DNA of 56,590 nt from NCBI GenBank assembly GCA_937864375.1, contig CALMJO010000262.1, positions 1 through 56,590 of the forward strand. The letters are read 5' to 3'. Source of the stretch: an uncultured Spirochaetota bacterium (GTDB lineage: Bacteria > Spirochaetota > UBA4802 > UBA5368). The notes under the pieces were generated by a model that was given only the letters and a program-made list of their open reading frames with translations, was not told the origin of the DNA and ran no database searches. The stretch's first letter is position 1, and the number at the start of each line of letters is the position of its first letter. A program made the translations under genes and the position numbers. Below are positions 33,062 to 40,996 of this stretch, one piece after another.

Positions 33062-34175
33062 AGCCCTGATCCGGGCTCTCCCGGTACCCGGCCCCCACCG
33101 GGATGATCCTCGCACGGGGCTGCGCCGGGCGTATCAGTGCGGATACCGTCACGAACATGTATCCCTTCGCGCGCAGGCCGTCGATGATTGCCGGGAGGGC
33201 CTCGACAGTCGCCGCGCTGTCACCGCGCATGTGCAGGAGCACGATCGAACCGTTCCGGGCCCCCTCCAGGACCAGGCTCGCTATCCGGCCGCCGGCGGCC
33301 ATCTGGTAATCCTGGGGCGAAACGTCCCAGAGCACCGTTTTCATACCCAGGTCGCGTGCTGCCTCCACGACCGAATCGTTGTATTCCCCGTATGGAGGCC
33401 TGAATAGGACCGTGGTGTATCCCGTAAGTCCGCGGATGGCGTCCTGGACGCTTGCCATGTCCGCGCGCGCGGCGTCCGCTTTCAATTTTGACATGTTTTG
33501 ATGGCCGTAGGTGTGATTTCCTATCTCGAAAACCGGGATACGGCTTATTCGCTGCACTACATCGGTATGGGCCGCGGCGAACTGCCCGGTGAGGAAGAAG
33601 GTCGCCGGGGTGCGGTAATCATGAAGCGTGTCAAGAAGCCTGTGGTAGAGGTCCGCGCTCCCCCCGGGACTCCCCGCGTCAAAGGTAAGGGCGATCTTCG
33701 CATCATCGCGGGAACCATGGTACACGATATCCCCTGCGGTGAATACCGGAACGGCTTTCATGAACGCAACGGGCCTCAACTCGACCTTGCGGATCGTCGT
33801 CGCGACGGGTTTGGGTACCACGCTCGTGGCGTGCGGCCTGACCTTGGCCTCGTCGGGACCGGATTTCGCCCTGGACGGCTCCGCGGGCTCCGCCTGGTGG
33901 CGCCCCTGTCCGCCGCCCGCGTCCTCCTCCCGGGGGCTCTTCCGGATCATTCCACCCACGCTCTCGCCCTGCCTGATGACGCCCTCCCTGTAAAGGGTAA
34001 GCACCCTGAATACCAGGGGATAGATCCGCTCACGAACGCCCTGCCCCGTCCGGTCCGTGAGCAGTCCGCGCTGGTAGGCGAGCGCCGCCGCGAGAAGCAG
34101 CGCCACGAGCACCGCCGGCATGGCGTTTTTCTTAATCTTGGCTTTCAGCCTGTCTTTCATAGTGAACATGGACAC
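33054..34175 (-). CDS. NodB-type polysaccharide deacetylase, membrane-anchored
   Basis: The 373-residue protein has an N-terminal signal anchor (~18-35), then a Pro/Ala/Lys-rich linker to ~130. The NodB domain follows, with motif 1 LTFDAGSPGG, motif 2 GNHTYGHQNM, motif 3 RFPPYGEY-type (FRPPYGEYND), then VLWDVSPQDY and IVLLHMRGDS. It would remove acetyl groups from peptidoglycan or another glycan in the envelope. Motif 1 is normally TFDDG: the second Asp, a metal ligand, is Ala here, while the His ligands are kept. Start choice among GTG 34175, ATG 34169 and ATG 34160 is open. Confidence 0.85.
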   Translation of the reverse strand: MSMFTMKDRLKAKIKKNAMPAVLVALLLAAALAYQRGLLTDRTGQGVRERIYPLVFRVLTLYREGVIRQGESVGGMIRKSPREEDAGGGQGRHQAEPAEPSRAKSGPDEAKVRPHATSVVPKPVATTIRKVELRPVAFMKAVPVFTAGDIVYHGSRDDAKIALTFDAGSPGGSADLYHRLLDTLHDYRTPATFFLTGQFAAAHTDVVQRISRIPVFEIGNHTYGHQNMSKLKADAARADMASVQDAIRGLTGYTTVLFRPPYGEYNDSVVEAARDLGMKTVLWDVSPQDYQMAAGGRIASLVLEGARNGSIVLLHMRGDSAATVEALPAIIDGLRAKGYMFVTVSALIRPAQPRARIIPVGAGYRESPDQGYE

Positions 34176-34424
34176 GCGAAACCGGGAGTCGCCCCGGGGT
34201 CGCCCTTATATATAATCGACCGATTTACCCGCCGGCAAAATACCGGCAGGGAATTTTATGTTGTGCTGGACCGGAATCGCGCGCTATACTATGCGTACCC
34301 CTGCGTGAATTCGCCGTCCGAAATCGCCGGGTTCAATCCCCGGGCGGCCGATCCCGCACCCCATGGAGCCGCCGGGGCAATCCTGGCGGGGCTGTTCCCG
34401 CCACTCACGCTGCAGGAGGATATC

Positions 34425-34937
34425 ATGGAAGCGATGGAATCGATTCTCTCCAGGAGAAGCATAAGAAAATACACCGGGGACGCCGTCCCGGAAGACGTCG
34501 TGGAGCAGGTGCTCAAGGCGGCGATGAGCGCACCCTCCGCCGGAAACCAGCAACCCTGGCATTTCGTGGTAATGCGGGAACGCGCCATCCTCGATCGCAT
34601 CCCGGGGGTGCACCCGCACTCGCTCATGATCAGGGAGGCCCCCGTCGCCGTACTCGTATGCGCCGATCCCACCCTGGAAACGCACAAGGGCTACTGGGTC
34701 CAGGACTGTGCCGCCGCGACCGAGAACATGCTCATCGCGGTCCAGGCGCTGGGTTACGGCGCCGTATGGCTGGGAGTGTATCCGCGCGAGGAGAGGGTGA
34801 CCGGGATCAGGGCGCTGCTGGGCATTCCGGAACACGTGATCCCCTTTGCGCTCGTTCCCATCGGCCGTCCCGCCGAGCAGAAACCGGCATCGCAGCGCTA
34901 CACGAGGGAGAAGGTCCACGTTGGCCGATGGCAGTGA
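34425..34937 (+). CDS. nitroreductase family flavoprotein
   Basis: The 170-residue protein starts MEAMESILSRRSIRKYTGD after an ideal AGGAGG. It carries the FMN-binding RRSIRKY, SAPSAGNQQPWHF, QDCAAATENMLIAVQALGYG and WLGVYPRE segments. It belongs to the compact nitroreductase subgroup that reduces nitro, quinone or related compounds with NAD(P)H; the substrate is unknown. It is divergent from the deacetylase and convergent with dedA, with only eight bases between the stops. The 249-base upstream gap contains a GCCGG/CCGGC hairpin (about 34231-34247) of unknown meaning. Confidence 0.92.
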   Translation: MEAMESILSRRSIRKYTGDAVPEDVVEQVLKAAMSAPSAGNQQPWHFVVMRERAILDRIPGVHPHSLMIREAPVAVLVCADPTLETHKGYWVQDCAAATENMLIAVQALGYGAVWLGVYPREERVTGIRALLGIPEHVIPFALVPIGRPAEQKPASQRYTREKVHVGRWQ

Positions 34938-34945
34938 GGGCGGCC

Positions 34946-35584
34946 TCAGGCACCATCTTCCTCAAGCTTTTCCGTGAAACTGCGGAGCTTCTTTTTCACC
35001 AGGGTCACGATCACCAGCGCCAGGACAATGCAAAGCATGAGGATGAGAAAACCGAACTGGCTGCGCGCCATCCATTCCATGAGCCATTCCTTCCTGCTCG
35101 CGCCAAAGTAGCCAAGGTACACCCACACGGGCACGCTGATGACCGCGGCAACGCCGTCTATGAGCAGGAATACGGGCATGGACACGAAGCGGGTAATGCC
35201 TGTGGTCAGGAAAATCGGGGTCCGGAGCCCCGGCATGAAGCGCGCGGCGAACAGGAGCCATCGGCCATACCGTGAAAGCCAGTTCCGGATCCCATCGTAG
35301 CGCTCGGGCGTGAGCAGGCGTTGAACCCATCCTATCGCCAGGAACCTGGTCCCAAAATGCCTTCCCAGGCAGTAGACGGTGGAATCGCCGATGAGCACCC
35401 CCGCGAGCCCCACCGCGAACATTACATGCACGTTCGCGAATCCAAGTCCCGAGATTATCCCTCCCGACACCAGCGAAATGTCCTCGGGAATGGGCACCCC
35501 GAAACCGCATATTATCAGAAGGCCGAATACCGCCGCATAGCCGTAGTGCTCAAAAAACGGGATAAAAGTCTGCAAATCAATCAC
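34946..35584 (-). CDS. DedA family membrane protein
   Basis: The 212-residue protein from GTG 35584 (after GAGGTAA) has the DedA features GFGVPIPEDISLVSGG near the N-terminus, GDSTVYCLGRHFG and the amphipathic RYGRWLLFAARFMPGLRTPIFLTTG cut here at its key Arg/Pro residues. It has about five membrane helices and a basic C-terminal tail. DedA proteins are membrane transporters implicated in undecaprenyl-phosphate or phospholipid flipping. The start codon overlaps the stop of a small upstream frame (GTGA). Confidence 0.9.
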   Translation of the reverse strand: MIDLQTFIPFFEHYGYAAVFGLLIICGFGVPIPEDISLVSGGIISGLGFANVHVMFAVGLAGVLIGDSTVYCLGRHFGTRFLAIGWVQRLLTPERYDGIRNWLSRYGRWLLFAARFMPGLRTPIFLTTGITRFVSMPVFLLIDGVAAVISVPVWVYLGYFGASRKEWLMEWMARSQFGFLILMLCIVLALVIVTLVKKKLRSFTEKLEEDGA

Positions 35585-35946
35585 TCGCTTACCTCTATGA
35601 ATGCGTCGGTCCAAGCGCGACTCCGTTCCCGCGGGTCAGGAGGAATGGCCGGAATCAATGCACACCTGCCCTCATGCCTTTCGCCATGCACCTTCCGGGC
35701 CGATGCGGAATACTCACGCCGGGTTCCGCCTCGAAAGCCCGTTCTCGCGATCAGGGCCTGCACGAGACTGAATGGTATCGCATTCCGCCAATATACATCC
35801 CCATGCCGGCTATGGCAATCATGAATTCCCGGGGATATATCGAAACCGACATCGGCACTAAGACAGGTTTCTTCAAGCACACATCCCCGCATGGGAATCA
35901 TTCTTTTACAATGCTCATGCGGCACGCGAGCGGGAATGCATTTCAT
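35581..35946 (-). CDS. possible 121-residue protein coupled to dedA, unrecognised
   Basis: The frame starts MKCIPARVPHEHCKR nine bases after a strong AGGAGG, and its TGA overlaps the dedA GTG start (GTGA). Both facts argue for translation. Against it, third-position GC is visibly lower than in neighbouring genes and the composition is rich in Arg, His and Cys, as random frames often are. The product has no membrane helix and no motif I know; six Cys lie in the first half. It could be a leader frame regulating dedA. Confidence 0.35.
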   Translation of the reverse strand: MKCIPARVPHEHCKRMIPMRGCVLEETCLSADVGFDISPGIHDCHSRHGDVYWRNAIPFSLVQALIARTGFRGGTRREYSASARKVHGERHEGRCALIPAIPPDPRERSRAWTDAFIEVSE

Positions 35947-36171
35947 GCCCATTTTCCTCCTTGACCCGCAGAGTCCGAGGCCGAGGGAAGCCAATGTATC
36001 GAATTCAGGCATGCACAAGGGAACACAAATTCCCATCCCGCCGCGGGCACGCAACCGCGCCGTTGTTTCACGCCCGATCCTGCCGTTAAATCGGCTTTAC
36101 ATAATAGAGCGCATCGCGGATTATTCCCGGGACCTTAACGGAATGCAGCCTGTTTTAATAGAGGTAACCAT

Positions 36172-37680
36172 GTGAAAAGAGTAATCGTAGCGCTTTGTAC
36201 CCTGTATTTGACGCTCTCATGCCTGCCGCTTCTGGCTGCACCTGGCGGAGCTACGGTTTTGGACACCCACGCTTCAGGAGAGGCTTCGCTCTCGGTCAGG
36301 GGAGCGGGAGCGGACAGGGCGCCAGGCGAAGACCTGGGCTCCAAGCTCCCCCTCTGGTCGGTGATTCCCTTCGCGGGGATTCTCCTGAGCATTGCGCTCT
36401 TCCCCCTGTTCGCGCCCCATTTCTGGGAGCATCATTTTGGCAAGGTGTCGGTCTTCTGGGCGATTATATTCGCGGCTCCTTTCCTGTTCTTCTACCGGCT
36501 CCCGGCGCTGGAAAAGATCATCCATATTTACGTGATCGACTACATCCCGTTTCTCATACTATTATGGTCCCTGTTCACCATCGCGGGCGGGATCCACATC
36601 AGGGGATCCTTGAAAGGAAGCCCTGCGGTCAACAGCCTCACCCTGCTCATCGGGACGCTTCTCGCTTCCTGGATCGGCACCACGGGCGCCTCCATGCTGC
36701 TCATCCGCCCCGTATTGCGCTCAAACGCATGGCGGAAGCACAGGGCCCACACCATCGTGTTTTTCATCTTCCTCGTCAGCAACATAGGGGGCTCGCTCAC
36801 GCCTCTCGGAGACCCGCCGCTTTTCCTTGGCTTCCTTCACGGGGTTCCCTTTTTCTGGACCTTCAAATTGCTGCCCCACATGGCAGTCGCGTCGGCAATA
36901 GTGCTCGCGGTCTATTTCGCGCTCGACACCTATTTCTACCGCAAGGAAAACAAATCCTCGATTGGTCAGGGTGAAAAGGATCCACTTGGAATCGAAGGAC
37001 TGCATAATTTCATATTCCTGGGCGGCGTCGTGGGGGCGGTTCTCTTCAGCGGCCTGTACCAGGAACAGATGGGGAGCGTGTCGATCATTTTCCACGAGGT
37101 GAGCCAGAACTGGGCCAACCTGATCAAGGACGCGGCGCTCGTGCTGCTGGGGATATTTTCTTTGCTCTCCACAACCAGGGAGATTAGGCAGTCCAATGAA
37201 TTCTCATGGGGCCCCATAAAGGAGGTAGCCTTCCTTTTCGCGGGCATTTTCATGACCATCATTCCTGCCATCGCCATTCTCCTCGCCGGCGAACACGGCG
37301 CGCTGGCCTTCCTCATCAAATCGGTCGACAATCCGTCCCACTACTTCTGGGCCGCCGGCGGCCTTTCGAGCTTCCTGGACAACGCGCCCACCTACCTGAC
37401 CTTTTACAATACGGCGCTCGGCAAGTTCTATGCCGGGATGCCTGAACCGCAGGCGGTCAAGCTCCTCATCTCCGAAAAGGTGGACTACCTTGCGGCGATC
37501 TCGGCCGGTGCGGTGTTCATGGGTGCAAACACCTATATTGGCAATGCGCCCAACTTCATGGTAAAGTCGATCGCGGAGGGCTCGGGGGTCAGCATGCCGA
37601 GCTTTTTCGGCTACATGTTCAAGTATTCAATTCCGATCCTCGTGGTGACCTTCATCATCATCACGTTTATCTTCTTTTAA
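36172..37680 (+). CDS. sodium:proton antiporter (CitMHS/ion-transporter superfamily)
   Basis: The 502-residue protein starts at a GTG after GAGGT. The N-terminal 23 residues look like a cleavable signal (to PLLAAPGG), and a ~30-residue hydrophilic segment precedes the first core helix (LWSVIPFAGILLSIALFPLF). About 12 further helices follow, with HTIVFFIFLVSNIGGSLTPLG, GDPPLFLGFLHG and the matching second-half SFLDNAPTYLTFYN, ANTYIGNAPNFM. These paired SNIGG/GNAPN loops are typical of IT-superfamily antiporters annotated as sodium:proton antiporters. It opens a run of ion-coupled transporters. Confidence 0.8.
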   Translation: MKRVIVALCTLYLTLSCLPLLAAPGGATVLDTHASGEASLSVRGAGADRAPGEDLGSKLPLWSVIPFAGILLSIALFPLFAPHFWEHHFGKVSVFWAIIFAAPFLFFYRLPALEKIIHIYVIDYIPFLILLWSLFTIAGGIHIRGSLKGSPAVNSLTLLIGTLLASWIGTTGASMLLIRPVLRSNAWRKHRAHTIVFFIFLVSNIGGSLTPLGDPPLFLGFLHGVPFFWTFKLLPHMAVASAIVLAVYFALDTYFYRKENKSSIGQGEKDPLGIEGLHNFIFLGGVVGAVLFSGLYQEQMGSVSIIFHEVSQNWANLIKDAALVLLGIFSLLSTTREIRQSNEFSWGPIKEVAFLFAGIFMTIIPAIAILLAGEHGALAFLIKSVDNPSHYFWAAGGLSSFLDNAPTYLTFYNTALGKFYAGMPEPQAVKLLISEKVDYLAAISAGAVFMGANTYIGNAPNFMVKSIAEGSGVSMPSFFGYMFKYSIPILVVTFIIITFIFF

Positions 37681-38260
37681 AAGGACCTTTACCGGAAGGC
37701 GTGCACCGGGCCGGCTGCCTCCGGGTTGAGCCATTGGTATTTTTTTCAGCAATCGGCCCCCCATCCTGAATCAGCGTTCAGCTGATACTGCAATAATTAC
37801 CCCTCTTATAGAAAAAAACTTGCAAAAAAGGTGTCTCTTAAATGTAGTGGGCAAAACAAGGCACTTTGAACAGCCTTATGCATATAGAAAAACAAGCATT
37901 AACAATAGGAATACCCGCTCCTGCTCCCTGCGGGTGGTCGTGCAATGCCTCGAACGACCGTCCTGAAAGGTCATATAATAACAAACTACCGCGTACCTTA
38001 AAAACGACCGGCCATACCGCCGGAACCGATACTCATCTGCGTGCAATCCAGAATACTTCACCCGGGAGGGGTTATGCATGCGCTGGCTCGCTCTCCTGAA
38101 TAACGCCAGGGCCTCCCAACGCAAGGCCTTGCGTCATTTCGCACAGGGGGAGAGAATCGAGCATTCTGAACAACAACTTCGCAAAAAGCATGGGCTCAGA
38201 TCCTATACGCGCCGAAGCACTGGCTTTTTTTATTATTAAAGTTTAGAGGTAAAGGTTACT
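37681..38260 (+). other. 580-base intergenic region upstream of hppA
   Basis: No convincing gene: short frames on both strands lack ribosome sites and homology. The region is AT-richer than its surroundings around 37790-37915 and includes A-tracts, then GC-rich imperfect repeats (for example ccgctcctgctccctgcggg, 37915-37934). It should hold the hppA promoter and may carry a structured leader. I could not match a known riboswitch. A TAAAGTTT at 38237-38244 lacks the partner -10 box for sigma-28. Confidence 0.4.
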
Positions 38261-40696
38261 ATGAAGAGTTTAAAACGGATCGTGTTGACGTTAGGCATGG
38301 TCCTGCTTCCCGCTGCCGCCGTTCTGGCCAGCGAGGCGGACCTTGCCATACCCGACTTGCATAAGGGCGCGCCCTATAACTTGTTGGGAGGCATCAAACC
38401 CTGGGACCTGCTTTTCTGGGGCGCCATGGTCATTGCCGGTACCCTCGGCATCAGCTTGTTCTTACGGCATCAGATTTACAGGATAAAGGCACATGAATCC
38501 ACCCTGAAGGTCGCGGAGATCATTTTCCAGACCTGCAAGACGTACCTCGTCCAGCAGGGAAAATTCCTCCTCATGCTGTTCGCCTTTATCGCCGCCGCGA
38601 TGGCATTCTATTTCGTCGTGCTGAAGGGAGAGAGCGTCCCCACCCTGCTCCTGGTCCTTCTGTTCTCGGTCGTAGGTATGGGCGGTTCGTACGCGGTTGC
38701 GTGGTACGGCATCCGCATCAACACCTATGCAAACGCCCGCACGGCCTTCGCCTCCCTTGCAGGCAAGCCCTGGGACGTGGTGAACATTCCTCTTCGCGCC
38801 GGTATGAGCGTGGGACTGTTCCTCATCTCCCTTGAGCTGATCATGATGGTCATCATCCTCCTGTTCGTTCCCCGCACGGTTGTGGGCTACTGCTTCCTGG
38901 GCTTCGCCATTGGCGAATCTCTGGGCGCGTCCGCCCTTCGTATCGCCGGCGGTATCTTCACCAAGATCGCCGACATCGGTTCCGACCTCATGAAGATCGT
39001 CTTCAAGGTCAAGGAAGACGATCCGCGCAATCCGGGCGTTATCGCCGACTGTACCGGTGACAACGCCGGCGACAGCGTGGGACCCACGGCCGACGGTTTT
39101 GAGACTTACGGCGTGACCGGCGTTGCCCTCATCTCCTTCATCACCCTCGCCGTCGTCGGCGAAGTCGAGGCGAAGGAAGCCATCCAGGGCAAGCTGATCG
39201 TGTGGATCTTCGCCATGCGCTTCCTCATGGACTTCTGTTCCGGTCTGGCATATTTCATCAACCAGGGAATATCCTCCGCGAAGTACAAGGGGAAAAAGGA
39301 ATTCGATTTCGAAGAGCCCCTCATGCGGCTCATCTGGATCGCCGCCATCCTCTGTATCAGCATATCGTTCATTGGCAGCTACCTGCTGATCAGCGACCTC
39401 ACCATCAAGGGCATCGAAACCTCCAACGTATGGTGGCAGCTTGCCCTGATCATCAGCTGCGGAACGCTCGCGGCGGTGCTCATCCCCGAGTTCACGAAGG
39501 TGTTCACCAGCGCGAAATCCAAGCACGTGAATGAAATCGTGACCGCTTCCCGTGAAGGCGGCGCATCGCTCACCATCCTTTCCGGTATCGTCGCCGGTAA
39601 CTTCAGCGCCTTCTACAAGGGCATTCTGATCGCGGGCCTCATGGCCGGCGCCTATGTAGTGAGCCTTTTCATTCCCTGGGAAGTCATCAACTACCCGTCC
39701 ATCTTTGCCTTCGGTCTCGTGGCGTACGGCTTCCTCTGCATGGGTCCGGTCAACATCGCCGTCGACAGCTACGGCCCCGTGACCGACAACGCGCAGTCGA
39801 TCTTCGAGCTTTCGCAGATCGAGGCGATCCCCGGCATCAAGGACGACATCAAGAAAAACTTCGGTTTCGAGCCCGATTTCGAGCTTGGCAAGTTCTACCT
39901 CGAGTCCAATGACGGCGCAGGCAACACGTTCAAAGCCACCGCGAAGCCGGTTCTTATTGGAACGGCCGTCGTGGGAGCAACGACGATGATTTTCTCGATC
40001 ATCCTGCTCCTCAAGAGCAAGGGCATGCTCCAGGTCAGCCTCACCGACGCCCCCGTTATCCTTGGCCTCATCTGCGGCGGCGCGGTCATCTACTGGTTCT
40101 GCGGCGCGTCCATGCAGGCGGTCACCACCGGCGCCTACAGCGCGGTCGAGTTCATCAAGAAGAACCTCAAGCTCGACAAGACTGAAGCCGACATCGAGGA
40201 TTCCAAGACCGTGGTGAAGATCTGCACCCAGTACGCCCAGAAGGGTATGTGGAACATCTTCATAGCCCTCATGGCTTTCACCCTCTGCTTCGCGCTTGTA
40301 GACCCCAACTTCTTCGTCGCCTATCTCATCTCCATAGCATGTTTCGGCCTCTTCCAGGCCATTTACATGGCGAACGCCGGCGGCTCTTGGGACAATGCGA
40401 AGAAGGTCGTTGAAGTCGACCTCAAGGCCAAGAACACGGACCTCCACGCCGCCGCCGTCATAGGCGACACCGTGGGCGACCCGTTCAAGGACACCTCGTC
40501 GGTCAGCCTCAACCCGATCATCAAGTTCTCGACCCTTTTTGGCCTGCTCGCCACTGAGATCGCGATCGAGATGGCGGTGCATTCCAAGGAAACCGGATCC
40601 ACGAACTACGGTCCCTATATTGCGATACCCATGTTCATCATCGCCGTCATATTCGTATGGCGCTCCTTCTACGCGATGAGGATCCCGGAGAAATAG
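38261..40696 (+). CDS. hppA: membrane-bound ion-translocating pyrophosphatase
   Basis: The 811-residue protein hydrolyses pyrophosphate and pumps H+ and/or Na+ outward. It has ~16 helices and the substrate loops IGSDLMKIVFKVKEDDPRNPG, GDNAGDSVGPTADG (266-279), GPVTDNAQ and the C-terminal GDTVGDPFKDTSSVSLNP. The length matches the long (>800) subfamily of mixed Na+/H+ pumps rather than the ~700-residue plant type. In GNTFKATAK, K558 occupies the site that is Ala in potassium-dependent and Lys in potassium-independent enzymes. An N-terminal signal-like helix precedes the core. The ion pumped cannot be fixed by eye. Confidence 0.94.
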   Translation: MKSLKRIVLTLGMVLLPAAAVLASEADLAIPDLHKGAPYNLLGGIKPWDLLFWGAMVIAGTLGISLFLRHQIYRIKAHESTLKVAEIIFQTCKTYLVQQGKFLLMLFAFIAAAMAFYFVVLKGESVPTLLLVLLFSVVGMGGSYAVAWYGIRINTYANARTAFASLAGKPWDVVNIPLRAGMSVGLFLISLELIMMVIILLFVPRTVVGYCFLGFAIGESLGASALRIAGGIFTKIADIGSDLMKIVFKVKEDDPRNPGVIADCTGDNAGDSVGPTADGFETYGVTGVALISFITLAVVGEVEAKEAIQGKLIVWIFAMRFLMDFCSGLAYFINQGISSAKYKGKKEFDFEEPLMRLIWIAAILCISISFIGSYLLISDLTIKGIETSNVWWQLALIISCGTLAAVLIPEFTKVFTSAKSKHVNEIVTASREGGASLTILSGIVAGNFSAFYKGILIAGLMAGAYVVSLFIPWEVINYPSIFAFGLVAYGFLCMGPVNIAVDSYGPVTDNAQSIFELSQIEAIPGIKDDIKKNFGFEPDFELGKFYLESNDGAGNTFKATAKPVLIGTAVVGATTMIFSIILLLKSKGMLQVSLTDAPVILGLICGGAVIYWFCGASMQAVTTGAYSAVEFIKKNLKLDKTEADIEDSKTVVKICTQYAQKGMWNIFIALMAFTLCFALVDPNFFVAYLISIACFGLFQAIYMANAGGSWDNAKKVVEVDLKAKNTDLHAAAVIGDTVGDPFKDTSSVSLNPIIKFSTLFGLLATEIAIEMAVHSKETGSTNYGPYIAIPMFIIAVIFVWRSFYAMRIPEK

Positions 40697-40780
40697 GATT
40701 TGAAAGATACAATGACGGTTTACGATACCGATCAAATAGGACCCGCATACAGGTAAACCGGCACTTTCATAATTCTCGCA

Positions 40781-40816
40781 AAGCCCGCTTCACGATCAGT
40801 GAAGCGGGCTTTTTTA
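40781..40816 (+). terminator. rho-independent terminator after hppA
   Basis: A perfect 11-bp stem GCCCGCTTCAC/GTGAAGCGGGC with a five-base gatca loop is followed by TTTTTTATT. It ends the hppA transcript ~85 bases after the stop, making hppA monocistronic or the last gene of its unit. Confidence 0.95.
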
Positions 40817-40996
40817 TTCGTTGCCCGACATAATCCACATTTATAAATGGTTGACGACAGATATCCGGCGTTTTTATAGTTCCAAAATTGTGCCGCCGGT
40901 ACCCGGGTTCATGATTTCCGGGCGCAGGGAAGGGTTTGCATGCGGGCGATATAACGAGGTCCTTCTCCTGCGGCATATTATCGCATGAGGGTTACC

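Noticed and set aside
38237..38244. TAAAGTTT, an exact sigma-28 -35 box upstream of hppA
   Set aside because: No GCCGATAA-like box lies 11 bases downstream, and the spot overlaps the hppA ribosome-binding region.
38462..40735. Minus-strand 757-residue open frame
   Set aside because: It is the full antisense of the membrane pyrophosphatase, and Asp/Glu/His/Gly-rich as expected for the complement of a membrane protein gene.
40817..40984. Possible c-di-AMP (ydaO-type) riboswitch before the KimA-like gene
   Set aside because: The leader is short and I could not find the conserved core segments. A covariance search would be decisive.
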